A DNA stretch of 64,000 bases from Cercis canadensis. Taxonomy: Eukaryota; Streptophyta; Magnoliopsida; Fabales; Fabaceae. Numbering within the stretch: the first letter of the stretch is position 1; the number at the start of each line of letters is the position of its first letter. The stretch lies in assembly GCA_003255065.1 (NCBI GenBank), contig QAOA01003028.1, forward strand, positions 1,132,351 through 1,196,350, written 5' to 3'. A program made the translations under genes and the position numbers. The notes under the pieces are model-generated. The model saw only the letters and a program-made list of their open reading frames with translations, was not told the origin of the DNA and searched no databases. Shown in pieces: positions 38,901 through 50,188 of this stretch.

Positions 38901-41900
38901 AATGATGATATTCTCTTACTAAATTGATTCCTCTATTCTACATGGTCGCATACTTGGATGGTTTTATTAACATATTATACAGTTGGCAGTGAGATTCTCT
39001 TCTGTGTGCACTAAATCTATTTCCCATGATTTTTTTAATTAGTTAAGAGAGAAAGGAAAAACAGAAAATCAGAGGAGGATCAGAAGTCCTCCAAAAACAA
39101 AAAGAAAACAGGAGAGTAATTGAAAACAGATGGAAAATACATCAGCTCAAAAGAGCAGCCAGTCCTTCTGCATATAAATAAAGAAATTCCCTAAAAAAGA
39201 TTACAAGCTGAAACCCACAAAGAAGCTAGGAAAGCTATCTTAATCCAAAGATGTTCTGATAAAAATCTGCAACTGAAAATTTCTAAATGGTTATTATTTC
39301 AAGTAAAAGGAATACAAGAAACTGTTTATAAATAGATCTGTTAATTGGTAGTACATGGCATTACTTGTAGGAAATCATATCTACTCTTAATTTTATATAC
39401 AATTCATTTGTATTATTTTATAATTGGTGTAGGCATCATTTTTCATAGCGTATGTTGTGACATCTGGATGGACCAGTACAGCATCAGAGCTCTTTCAATT
39501 GATTCGACTTATTTTCAATTCTATAAATAGAATTTTTGCTGGAAACAGTGCCAATGACGTTGAGGTCCCATCAATTCCTTACCACAGTGAAATTCCCAGG
39601 ATTCTCTTCTTTGTTCTTCTTGGTGTAACATACTTCGTTCTTGCTCCATTGATACTGCCTTTCCTCTTGATCTACTTTTGTTTGGGATACATCATTTACC
39701 GCAACCAGGTTTGTAAATTGGCTTCTTTTCTTAATTTCAGTGTATGCATTTGTCTCCCTTTTTGTTCCTAGAATATGCATGCTCTTTCTCGAATGCAAAC
39801 ACATCAAGCAGTTATCCGTTTATGAAAGTGTTCTCTTTGCACGTTTAAGATGATCATGGCCACTAAATTTCTCTATTAGAATTTCTTAGAGATGGAAATA
39901 AATTAATCAAACTTTTGACTTTTCCTTCTAAATTTACAAAGTAATTGCTCTTGCTTTTTTACATTTGAGGGGAGGCTGGGGAAATTATATTTGTTAGAAC
40001 CTTGAAGTAAGTGAATGCTCTTCAATAAATTGCAATGTGAATTTATGCTTTCATCTAACATTTGCATGTACATACAAGCAATTAAATGGTGAAAGCTTTA
40101 AATGTAATATTATGAACACGTATCTGTTTGAGGTTTTCTAACTCCTTTTGGATTTTTCTCACTTTTGGTCATTGTACAGTAATTCTTGTTTGCCTTATTC
40201 AATATCGAATACTATTCTAGCTCAGTTAGTGATAATTGTTAGTCCTTTATTGTCATATACAATTCATAACTGAGATATGATGATCTTGTAGAATACAACA
40301 ATCTGTTTCAAAGCTTATCTTATGAAATTTTTATTGTTTACTCCTAAACATTAAGTGCTTCACTGGCAGGGAAATGGATTCTATCAAACAACATTTTTGA
40401 GGAAGAATGAATGTTTGTGGGTCTACTGAAACCATTTATTGTATTACTTTCCCTTCCACCCCCCCCCCCCCCCCCCCNAAAAAGCCGCCAAAAAAACACA
40501 AAAGAAAAGCCTGTTTCAACAGAAAGGGATAAAAAAATAATTTTATATGGTCATGTTGCCAGCTAATGATTAAAATTTTTTTTGTTCTTGTTTTTCTCTG
40601 ATATGACTTTGGGCGCAGAAGCAGGTCAGTTTTTGACCATATAGAGATGAAACTTGGAAGCAGGACTGTATAGTGTGTCGAATAAAATAGTTGATCTTTG
40701 CATTATTTAAACATTTGAATATGACCCATATTTATATTTTCGTCCTCCTAATTTCTCTCTCTAATTCCTAAAACCTAATGGAATTTTAAATATCTTTTGG
40801 TGACAGCTGCTAAATGTTTATGCACCTAAGTATGAAACTGGAGGAGAGTATTGGCCCACAGTCCACATCTCAACTATATTTTCATTGGTTCTGATGCATA
40901 TTATAGCAATTGGGATTTTTGGACTGAAGAAGCTTCCTCTAGCATCTGGCTTGACCGTTCCTCTGCCAATTCTCACACTTCTATTCAATGAATACTGCCA
41001 GAAACAATTCTTACCTATATTCAAGGCTTATCCTGCTGAGGTACATTTGTTGATAATTAGTGCTGACTCATCTGATTCTTTTCTTGGTTCTAATGGTTAA
41101 ATGGTTTTTAATTGCTTCTATATATTTTCTAGAGGCATTATACACAGCTAATCTTTTAGGCTTTTTAGCTGACTCATAAACATGTTCCTTATCGATTTTG
41201 CATGATTGTCATGGCCCAATGTAGAAATGCAATGCTCTAAGCAAATTCTGCTTCTTAGTTAGAACTTGGGTCTTCTGTCCGAGCTAGATGTCAAGAGTTG
41301 GTTGACAAACAAAATGATTGGCATGTAACCATCAGATTGTAACAGAGGTTCTAAGTTGGCTCTAGATGTTGATACCAGTGGCAATGTGACATATATTAAA
41401 AATTGCAAGGAGATCTTGTTAATTAGCATGATATGGAATTTGTGTTAAAAATTTCATTTCAAGGTAATATATCTTGATATGTGATATCACACTGGTGGTA
41501 GTAGGGGTATGTCAATTCCAGTGCATATCTGTAGAATGGCTTGATTAGACCATTTGAACTTTGAAGTCAGCATAGTACTCTCTGTAATTTGTGGTGTTTA
41601 TTTTCTTGCTGGGTTGGCTTCACCTAAACTGTCGGTCCTGACAATTTCTAAATAGCTATTGCAGTAAAATGTGAAACACATTCTGATATGTTCTTAAGCA
41701 TTGCATTCTGCTTCCAATTAGCATTCATTCTGGTTATTCTGTTTTTCAATTGTGTATAATTGCCTATTTTCTTCGATTTTCCCTTTTCACGTTCTTATGA
41801 ATCTCATGCCTCATGCAGTGTTTGATAAAGAAAGACAGACAGGACCAAAGTGATCATAACATGTCTGAATTTTATGATAATTTGGTCAATGCTTATAATG

Positions 41901-41980
41901 ATCCAGCTCTGCTGCCGATAAACTATTCCAGAAGGGATGATAGTCATAGCTCTCCCCTTCTTCACCGTTCTGAAGTTTAA
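23722..41980 (+). CDS. HYP1: HYP1-like OSCA/CSC1 family membrane channel
   Basis: Ten coding exons: 23722-24002, 25113-25262, 26459-26522, 26674-26883, 33936-34124 (duplicate 33670-33858), 34887-35185, 37237-37513, 39433-39708, 40807-41040 and 41819-41980. All are in phase with GT-AG borders and give 713 residues, close to Arabidopsis HYP1 (At3g01100, about 703). OSCA/CSC1 proteins are dimeric mechanosensitive or hyperosmolality-gated cation channels related to TMEM63 and TMEM16. The order is an N-terminal first helix ([18 protein letters not shown]) and next two helices, a cytosolic PHM7_cyt domain (about 190-330, with [13 protein letters not shown] and [16 protein letters not shown]), then the RSN1_7TM helices with [38 protein letters not shown] and [20 protein letters not shown]. 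Exon 5 must use the AG before AGTGATGCAG; an AG 14 bp earlier would cause an early stop. Intron 4 contains a Copia element. OSCA2-clade placement is from family knowledge. Confidence 0.93.
27299..27550 (-). repeat. Copia 3' LTR (left side)
   Basis: TGAACAAAGAGC to CTCTCCAACA. It is followed inward by CTCCCCCTCAAGCTGG, the complement of the polypurine tract. Compared with the other LTR it carries an extra 11-bp ACATTTACAGT. Confidence 0.95.
27651..29039 (-). pseudogene. Copia reverse transcriptase and RNase H, broken
   Basis: RT begins [20 protein letters not shown] and includes [26 protein letters not shown] and [21 protein letters not shown]; the YVDDMV active-site motif lies near 28510 just before an in-frame stop. 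After stops, the frame from 28424 gives [15 protein letters not shown] and the RNase H motifs [13 protein letters not shown] [20 protein letters not shown] and [13 protein letters not shown]. The C-terminus reaches the LTR. Non-functional as it stands. Confidence 0.9.
28948..29466 (-). repeat. Direct duplication across single N (29207) inside Copia RT
   Basis: 28948-29206 and 29208-29466 are nearly identical, both running from TACAGTAAATATCCATCTAC to GCACTATTGAACCCCTT, with only a few substitutions and one extra C. Same style as the other N-joined duplications; most likely an assembly overlap. Confidence 0.85.
29469..30527 (-). pseudogene. Copia integrase core and downstream linker
   Basis: Integrase catalytic core with [30 protein letters not shown] and [20 protein letters not shown], so the expected D, D and E positions are recognisable. 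It continues into a Ser/Pro-rich linker ([19 protein letters not shown]). It is out of frame with the upstream segment near 30500. Confidence 0.88.
30457..31684 (-). pseudogene. Copia gag C-terminus, zinc knuckle, protease and GAG-pre-integrase
   Basis: Contains [14 protein letters not shown], a C/H knuckle-like [14 protein letters not shown], the aspartic protease signature [11 protein letters not shown], and [16 protein letters not shown]. After a frame change near 30845 come [15 protein letters not shown] and the [12 protein letters not shown] zinc site of integrase. The frames 31684-30812 and 30855-30457 overlap, so at least one frameshift separates protease and integrase. Confidence 0.88.
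31715..32206 (-). pseudogene. Copia gag, N-terminal part, interrupted by stop
   Basis: The frame starts [14 protein letters not shown] shortly inside the PBS and contains the retrotransposon gag core ([36 protein letters not shown]). An amber stop after FYELKW separates it from the continuing gag sequence [20 protein letters not shown], which is open from 31684 downward, so the gene is broken. Confidence 0.88.
32230..32471 (-). repeat. Copia 5' LTR (right side)
   Basis: TGAACAAAGAGG to CTCTCCAACA. Its inner edge abuts the complement of the primer binding site (GAGCTCTAATACCA). Confidence 0.95.
33023..33191. mobile_element. MITE with 9-bp TSD in HYP1 intron 4
   Basis: A 169-bp foldback element. 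The left end GAGAAATTCTTGGGTGGACT pairs with the right end AGTCCACCCAAGAATTTCTT, and the arms extend through CCCACCACGTCAGCA and GCTGATGTCGTGG. The exact 9-bp duplication CTTCACATG lies at 33014-33022 and 33192-33200. The size of the duplication suggests a Mutator-type transposase; no coding capacity. Confidence 0.85.
33641..34172 (+). repeat. Direct duplication across single N (33907), carrying HYP1 exon 5 twice
   Basis: 33641-33906 and 33908-34172 are almost identical. Each contains a complete 189-bp exon (33670-33858 and 33936-34124) with acceptor and donor, differing by two substitutions (TAC to TGC and AAT to AGT codons). Both exons are phase 0, so splicing both would insert 63 extra residues. 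An unmerged allelic overlap is more likely. Confidence 0.85.
37653..38433. mobile_element. Foldback element in HYP1 intron 7, with sequence gap
   Basis: About 95-bp inverted ends: the left GGCTTTTTCACACCAATATT, continuing through CTCAAACTATTTGTACATCT and GCAAATATATTGATGTTG, matches the complement of the right end at 38340-38433. The flanks CTTTATATA and CTCACTATA agree at 6 of 9 positions, compatible with a worn 9-bp duplication. The interior holds a GC-rich low-complexity block (38080-38300) and a 175-base gap. Confidence 0.75.
37811..37985. other. Assembly gap (175 N)
   Basis: A run of unknown bases inside the intronic foldback element, followed by TA and T runs. No coding exon is missing, because exon phases on both sides join correctly. 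Confidence 0.98.
38560..38830. repeat. Degenerate local repeats in HYP1 intron 7
   Basis: GATATTTGAAGCAGCTAT occurs near 38566 and 38785, and GCTGCTTCTAAAA with flanking AGTTCACTTAT words recurs in direct and inverse orientation. Looks like a rearranged fragment of a repeat. No function inferred. Confidence 0.4.
40459..40478. repeat. Poly-C tract ending in an N
   Basis: About nineteen consecutive C followed by a single N, in HYP1 intron 8; probably a sequencing stop at a homopolymer. Confidence 0.9.
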
Positions 41981-43493
41981 GTTCATAATTATCTTCATAC
42001 GGCGCTTGTTTCAACTGAAATTGAGCTGCTTCTAACACTAACAAACTACAGATTTCTGCAGATGGTTTGTGATGCTAATAAAATTCAACTTTGAATTTGT
42101 AACTTCTTCTCAGTTTTGATTTGGTAGTGTTCTGTACAACGTCTCTGCATTGTTTTGCTTGCACGTTATGTTAGAAATGAGAACTTACGTTTGTAACAGG
42201 TGTAAATGCTTTAGGAATCTGTATGAGAATTTTCCAGACCCTGGTTTGTCGGCAGTCATTGAAAGGAAATATCAAAACTAACATTGTAAATAGTAATAAC
42301 TAATAAAAGGTAGAGCTTTATTTCCCTACCATTGTCCAGATTCTTATCCTAATCAGTGGCTTTCTGCTACCAAAGAAGTCTTTCTATCTCCTTTCCATGT
42401 TTCATAGTTCCTATTCTTTGTTACATATATATTTTCAAGCTATAGCTCATTAAATGCAATATTTCAGGTGTGCTTTTCTTTTCTTGAAACATTAGCGTAA
42501 TCAGGTATTAGCTTAATGCAATATTTATTTTCTTTGGAGAATAAATGCTAGATTTATGGAATGTTCATTCATTCTAACTGTCAAACATGATTTAAAAGGT
42601 GAAATATTACTTAATATCAGAATTTAACTTCTTTATTCCAGCATCAATTTCTAGCCTCATCACAGCAAGACTAGTGAAATATCAATCTAACCAAATCCTT
42701 AGTTTTGAGAATGATGGAGTTATTTTATGCCCAAGCGGATTAGAAAAGCCATATGGCAAGTTGTAAATGCTGCCTAACATGCTTTAATGTGCTATTCTCA
42801 AGCATTAGCAAAAAAAAAAAAAATGTGCTATTCTCAAGTTTTTTTTTTTTTTAATCTCTCGTCTGAAATTTAGACAATTGTGGCGCATCTAATTACTTAA
42901 TTAGGTTTAATTCTACAATAAATATAAACCAAAAAACCTGCTATTCTAATGTGAAAATAATATGATTATCTTTGGAAATATGATTTATCAGCAACCATAC
43001 AAGTAATTAGTAAACCACAAATACAAGTGATTTGAACCATATAATGTATAAGAAAATAATATGTAGCACGAATAGTTTTATTGAAATAGGTAATTGAATT
43101 TTTTTAATAGAAAAATAGGGATTTGAACTTGTAATCTGAACCTTATAGAAAATCTTTAAACTAGTTATGTTATATGTACTTGTGTTAATAGTGTTACTAA
43201 TGTAATTAGTTTCACCTATTGGGACTTTTCGCATTTAACAAATAACTGCCATATGGAGTGGCCATATATTAGATGCTGTATAGCATTGCTCTAGAACATT
43301 TAAGCCATGCTTTGATTAATCACGCAAGAAAATGACTATTATGATTGGTGTCACCATCATATTTGGACAATCAAACTGTAATAACAGTTGATAAATTCAA
43401 ATGAGCTGTAGTCTGGTTTGGCAATTGGCATTCACTCTATCTTGGGTGGCATTGTTGATGAACAATAATTTATACATTTTTTATATTCATAAA
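41981..43493. other. HYP1 3' UTR and following intergenic DNA
   Basis: The first few hundred bases are probably 3' UTR, with AATAAA-like words near 42077 and 42302. The rest is AT-rich and no gene was recognised. Confidence 0.55.
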
Positions 43494-45850
43494 CCTCATT
43501 AGAGAAGGTGTTAAGAATAAATATTCAAAGAAACATAACAAAAAATAATTTAACTGAACTTCAAATTAACTTAACAACAATTCATGTATAGTAATTAAAT
43601 ATCTTATTGTGTTTTAATAAGTTAATTTTTTTCCCTTTTTTGCATAAAATTATTAAAATAAATTAGTACTTGACCCCGTGCTAATTTGCAACCAGCCACA
43701 GCAGGAGACATCTAATCCCACTCTTTTTCTTAGTGCGATAAATTATTTAGTTTTTTTTCTCAAAAATCATACATAAACTTAGTTATAATTTCGATTTTCA
43801 TCCCCCAAAAATTATACTTTCAGAAATTTGTACCCATAAGATGTTTTCATTAATTTATCCAAACATGACAGAAATTTTCACAAACATTTATTATGCGAAT
43901 TAGAAATACAAGGAATTGGTCTAGCAGACAAGCATTGGACAAGAGTTTTGGTCAAGCAGACAAGCATTGGACATGAGTTTTGCAATTTAAGACTTGATTT
44001 CGTANTCCAAACGGGCCAACAAAACCTTAACCCAACTCAACCCTTTTGCATGGCGGGACGGGCCAACCCAACGGGCCCAACCCATTTTGACACCTCTAAA
44101 TTTGCAACCAGCCGCAGCAGGAGACATCTAATCCCACTCTTTTTCTTAGTGCTATAAATTATTTAGTTTTTTTTTTCTTAAAAATCATACATAAACTTAA
44201 TTATAATTTCGATTTTCATCCCCCAAAAATTATACTTTCAGAAATTTGTACCCATAAGATGTTTTCATTAATTTATCCAAACATGACAGAAATTTTCACA
44301 AACATTTATTATGCGAATTAGAAATACAAGGAATTGGTCTAGCAGACAAGCATTGGACAAGAGTTTTGGTCAAGCAGACAAGCATTGGACATGAGTTTTG
44401 CAATTTAAGACTTGATTTCGTAAGAAACTTAAACTCTTGATTGATAAGCCTGATTAGAGAAGGTGTTAAGAATAAATACATAGAAACATAACGAAAAAGA
44501 ATTTAACTAAACTCCAAATTAACTTAACAACAATTAATGTATATCAATTAAATAGCTTATTGTATTGAAATTTTTCTTTTTTTTTTTTCAATAAAATTAT
44601 TAAATAAATTAGTACTTGGCCCCACGCTAATGTGCGAGCGGTGACGGGGATACAAAATAAAAAAAATTATTTGATCACCCATTGAGATTAATTTAATGGT
44701 TATATAAATTATAGTCCTATTAAAATTTTTAAAAACTTGTTCATATGGTCTAATCCTACTATTTTCTCAAGTGCTATAGAAAATCATATTAATCATATGT
44801 TGAGATTAGTTTAGTGGTTATCAAAACTATAATCTTATTAGAATTTTAAGAAAATTGTACTTTTGGTCTAACCTCACTCTTTTTCTTAGTGCTATAAGTT
44901 ATTTAATTATTTTCCCAAAAATTATACTTAAACCTAATTATAATTATAATTTTTGTTCCCAAAAACTATACCTTAAGAAACTTGTACCCATAAGATGATT
45001 TCATTAATTTATCCAAACATGACGGAAATTTTCACAAATATTTATTATGCCAATTAGAAATACATGGAATATGTCAAGCAGACAAGCACTGGACATGAGT
45101 TGTGTAATTTAAGACTTGATTTCGTAAGAAACTTAAACTCTTGATTGATAAGCCTGATTAGAGAAGGTGTTAAGAATAAATACATAGAAACATAACGAAA
45201 AAGAATTTAACTAAACTCCAAATTAACTTAACAACAATTAATGTATATCAATTAAATAGCTTATTGTATTGAAATTTTTCTTTTTTTTTTTGCATAAAAT
45301 TATTAAATAAATTAGTACTTGGCCCCACGCTAATGTGCGAGCGGTGACGGGGATACAAAATANTTATTTGATTACCCATTGAGATTGATTTAATGGTTAT
45401 ATAAATTATAGTCCTATTAAAATTTTTAAAAACTTGTTCATATGGTCTAATCCTACTATTTTCTCAAGTGCTATAGAAAATCATATTAATCATATGTTGA
45501 GATTAGTTTAGTGGTTATCAAAACTATAATCTTATTAGAATTTTAAGAAAATTGTACTTTTGGTCTAACCTCACTCTTTTTCTTAGTGCTATAAGTTATT
45601 TAATTATTTTCCCAAAAATTATACTTAAACCTAATTATAATTATAATTTTTGTTCCCAAAAACTATACCTTAAGAAACTTGTACCCATAAGATGATTTCA
45701 TTAATTTATCCAAACATGACGGAAATTTTCACAAATATTTATTATGCCAATTAGAAATACATGGAATATGTCAAGCAGACAAGCACTGGACATGAGTTGT
45801 GTAATTTAAGACTTGATTTCGTAAGAAACTTAAACTCTTGATTGATAATT
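43494..45850. repeat. Field of long direct repeats with two N joins
   Basis: The segment starting CAGCAGGAGACATCTAATCC is present near 43697 and 44112. A longer unit of about 710 bp (GACTTGATTTCGTAAGAAAC through CATGACGGAAATTTTCACAA) runs near 44410-45118 and again 45118-45850. The words GATTAGAGAAGGTGTTAAGA (43498 variant, 44451, 45159) and TACTTGRCCCCRYGCTAAT (43667, 44610, 45318) mark successive units. Ns at 44005 and 45363 sit within it. No coding capacity. Confidence 0.8.
44006..44096 (-). mobile_element. Fragment of an hAT-type transposon end
   Basis: Read on the minus strand it begins TAGAGGTGTCAAAATGGGTT followed by GGGCCCGTTGGGTTGGCCCG. The TAGRGGTGTCAAA start with proline-poor GGGCCCGT words is a familiar plant hAT terminus. 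Only one end is present, directly after an N, so the rest is missing. Confidence 0.55.
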
Positions 45851-48800
45851 CCTAAGATAAAGAGGTAGTGATGTGGAGACAATTGGTTGTTGAGGGGTTA
45901 CCACGTGGCAAAAAGCAAAACTGCCCAATGACATCTTCCTTCTGGACACAGCCACCGTGCATTCCACTTGCAGGGTTTAATTAATATATATTTTTTCTAT
46001 TTTTGAAGAAGCAAGAAAGAGTAAACACCTCATTTATAATCAGAATGAGAGCATATTCCAATTATGCTGGAAATTTAATATTTTTCTGAGGTTTTTAGAA
46101 ATAAAATTCAGAAAGTTCTTGCAAGTGCTCGAGTTTCTTTAATAATTTTATTATTATTAAATAAATAACACTAAATTTTTAACAGAAATAAAAATTCAAA
46201 TATAAGACCATAATAACATTTTTCTATTGAGTGTTGAGTTTTTATAATTACTTAAACTTGATGCCTCCAATTCTTTTATTCTTAATCATAAATTTTTTTT
46301 TATATGATAATTATAAATTTTTGGTGATTGAGACTTATGATCAATAAGTGAGACCAAGTGTTGTTTTAGTTAATATCAATGTAATGATTATTGTTAAAAA
46401 AATAAATAAAAAATAGTAGTAATAGACGGCGTAAAGGTAACATTTGTCTGTATATGACGGTCTTTGTCTTTCTTTCATACGTGGGTCTAAGTATGACCCA
46501 TATACCATGCCGTAGGATTTGTTCTCACATTATAATTAATTGATTTTCATTTATTTTTATGCATTTGTCTCTTCCCCTAACTTTCATGTTTGTTGTTATT
46601 AAGACGATATTTGATTCTTGCTAAATTAAAGCACATGAAATGAATCCAAATGGAATATCTTTCTTTTACTGCATGCTGTAAATTTGTCAAATGTCCAATA
46701 GATGTTTCATGTTAGATCTTAATTAATTAATTAATTATATATATAAATAAAGAGTTGTTATTTTTACATCATATTTTGTTAATGATATACTTTATTTAAT
46801 TTCTAAATATAATATAAATTAAATTACCTTTAATTAATATAAAAAATTTTAACTTTGACTAAAAAAAATTTATATTAAATAAGTTTTTTACAATAACTAA
46901 ATTTTTTATATTTTTTTATATTAAATGAGAGTAAATTAATTTATATTATATTTAAAATATTAAATATGGTGTAACATATGTAATATTAAATATTAAAAAT
47001 GACATATGTAATATGTTTTCAATAACCACCCAACCCATAATTATAAGTTTAAAACATTTCATGAGGTTTAAACGTATATAAATTCAAGATTAAAATTAGA
47101 AAACTTAGTCGGCCGGTATTTTCAATATACTTTTTAGGTTCATACTAAAAGCCCAAAGCATCAAAACTTGACGATTTTTTTTTTCAAACATAAAATATTT
47201 ATTTTATAATGTATATTAACATATATTTTTAAAAAAAATTCATATGAAAAAGAACAGACATTTAAGTCATCAATAATATTATCATAATAACACTACACTC
47301 ATAATTATCGAGAGCAAACATACTAGAATTTGATCCTGAGTACTGTAAATTATTCCTAATTAAAATCTAAATATATGACCACTTAAGCTATTGATCAGAA
47401 TTAACCATTTTTTTTTTTTTGAAACAAAACTTTGCAATAATTATAACTTTGTTCAGGTATCTCTTTTATCTTTTTTTATGCTCCCAAAAAAAATTAATTT
47501 TTTTTTATTATATATGATATACCATTTTTATGTAACATATTCTTTTCGTTATATTGGGAGAGGGGAAAGAAGACTAAGAGGAAAAATCACCCCTAATTGG
47601 GTTCAAATCAGGACTTGCTCTATTAAGAGACCGTCCTGCAGGTGCCAATTGTGTTAAAGTTCATTCACATTTTCATATGACATTATAATAGTTTTCAAAA
47701 AGAAAAGAATCTCAATTAATTAGTCAATGACTTGATTTAGGAGGCGTGTTTGATGCAACCTTTTAATTTAGAATAATTATTTCAATTATCAATGTACTTA
47801 TTCTTAGATATAACCGAAATAATAATAATAAAAAAGTGTAGTACTATGAAATAGTTATGAAAAATTGAAATTCTATAATATGTCCAATTTCTTACGCTAA
47901 ATAAAAGGTTGATCTTTTGTTGGTACATGAAATAATAGTTTGATTAGGTTCCTTTTGGTGATTGAGACTTGTGATCAATCTTACGAATTTTTATAATGAG
48001 ACTCATTAAAGAAAGAAAAAATAATTATTAAAAGGAGAGGCTGAGATGCTAGTTAATATCAATTGAATTATTAGGAAAACTAATAATTCTATGTCTTTGT
48101 CTCATTTCTTTGCCACATCAACTAACTCTGCACTACGATTTGCTCACACCCCAATTAATGATTTTCATTTCTATAATTTCACATTACAAATTAGGCAACC
48201 TCATTTATCTAAGAAAAAGAATGTTCCTTCTTCAATTTGAACACCAAGTATTTTATTATGTAATCTCATCTTCAAATATTATTTAGATTAGATAGAATAA
48301 AATATGGTAACGAGGAGAGGCCTTGACTCAATGAAGCTGCCTCCAACCTTAAAGGTTGTCCCTCATTTCTTTTTTCAGGTTTAATCCTCCCTAGATACAA
48401 AATGGCAGTTTTGGTCGAATGACCATCTAACTCAAACAAAATAAATAAATAAAATATGGTAATCTTTTTTTAGAGTGAAGAAAGCTATCTCATTTTAAGA
48501 TCGATGCATGTTATAAGTCTCAGTGAGAACTTATAGTAATACTTACAAATTGTCTACCAAAAAGAGATTGCTCGCAATAGGATTCGAACATAAATCTTAC
48601 AAGCGAAGAAATTTGATCATTACTAACTAAACCAACTCCCATTGGCAAATATGGCAACCTTTATTATCTAGCCTTCAATTAAGAGAGCAAAATATAAAGT
48701 TAAAAAGCATGTTCCTTATAGATCTTGGAAGAAAATTTGTTAATTTTTAAAAAAAGCACGTAGCATTATATCATATTCATGGAACAAGTAATCACAAGTT

Positions 48801-49629
48801 CACAATGGTAAATTGTCATTTTTTTTTTTTTACCTTTTCAAATGTATGTAATTAGAAAGTGTTAAAGAATCATTTGACCTAAAAATCCAAACTCTGGAGT
48901 GAATATTTATAAATACTTTTTTTTTTTTAATCTATTGGTCGAACAATAAGTTTCTCAATCTTGGAAAGTTGATTTCAATAAGGATTTCATTTTTCCTCCT
49001 TGTTTTTTCTTATAAAAGACTACAATATAGAAATAGTGTATATATGAGCATCTACAATATTTCACAAGGGGAAAGTGATTATTATGTTTGTCCAGAAACG
49101 TCACAATCTGCGGTTGATGAGTGACGAAAATCCCATCGAAGTTTCTATAATTAAAAACTAGATGATAACATAATTTAATCAAAAAACAAGTTTGATAACG
49201 ATATTACGAAGATAAATGACGAAAGTTATAGTACTTAAATATTATATAATCAATTTTTTTTAAGTAACATTATGTCTGAAGTGGGGCATTGGAAGAATCG
49301 TTTTTCTTGACATTAATCAGCAATGACAAGAGCGAAAGTGATTACTTTTGTTTCTTGCTTTTAATTAATTATTTAACTCAGAATCTTATTCACCTTGTTT
49401 TGGCTTGAAAGAGACTTTACCAGCTACCCTACACATTGCACCACATAACAGTTTGGATGCAAAAATCTCAAGTTTAAATCATAAACTCATTTTTACAACA
49501 AGTTTTTCTTTCAAAATTAGTATTAGTGGGAGAAATCAATCCACTTATCAATACTTGCTTCAATTATAGATCCTCATTAAGACATTAATTTTTTTATTTT
49601 TTTTTTGTGATCAAGTATGATAATAAAAA
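45851..49629. other. AT-rich intergenic region
   Basis: No gene, RNA or autonomous element recognised. Contains a palindromic CCACGTGG at about 45901-45908, many homopolymers and an AT-rich repeat copy at about 46752-46985. Short frames (47391-47657, 48955-49182) lack family features. Confidence 0.5.
46752..46985. repeat. AT-rich dispersed repeat, copy 1
   Basis: Shares the ordered words GATATACTTTATTTAAT, TTACCTTTAATTAATAT, TTTAACTTTGACTAAAAA and TAAATTAATTTATATTATAT with the region 53857-54100, in the same orientation. Begins GTTATTTTTACA. Confidence 0.6.
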
Positions 49630-50179
49630 GGCTTAATTATAATTTTGGTCCCCCTATTTTAACCACTTGAACGTTTTGGTCCCCCTTCTTTAAAAATGAA
49701 CTATTGAGTCCCTCTATATTTATAAAATGTACAAGTTTAGTCTATTTATCTTTAAGTCAAAATTCTTAGGTTTATTTCAAGGTGTAAAGTTTTCTGATTC
49801 ATAATTTCACCGTTCATATTGAAGGGCTACATCTTGTGAACCTTCTCACTAAATTTGAGCTTGATCTAACGGTGAAACTCAGCACAAAATACTAAAACCA
49901 TAAGTTTTCATCTAACCAAAAATTTAGACTTATTCACCGTTAGATCGAGTTGAAATTTAATGAAAAGATTCACAAGACGTAGCTCTTCAATCTGAACGGT
50001 GGGATTATGAATCATAGAACTTTACACCTTGAAATAAACCTAAAAATTTTGACTTAAAGATAAATGGACTAAACTTGTACATTTTATGAATATAGAGAAA
50101 CTCAATAGTTCATTTTTAAAGAAGGATGACCAAAACGTTCAAGTGGTTAAAATAGGGGGACTAAAATTGTAATTAAGCC
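49630..50179. mobile_element. MULE-like foldback MITE with exact 9-bp TSD
   Basis: A 550-bp element. The left end GGCTTAATTATAATTTTGGTCC is mirrored by the right end, which terminates GGACTAAAATTGTAATTAAGCC. Arms are over 200 bp and include GTACAAGTTTAGTC, TTAGGTTTATTTCAAGGTGT and TCACCGTTCATATTGAAGGG with their complements. The exact 9-bp duplication TAATAAAAA lies at 49621-49629 and 50180-50188. No coding capacity. Confidence 0.88.
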
Positions 50180-50188
50180 TAATAAAAA

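Noticed and set aside
45901..45908. Palindromic CCACGTGG as a promoter element
   Set aside because: No gene starts nearby; a single hit in 64 kb of AT-rich DNA is not evidence.
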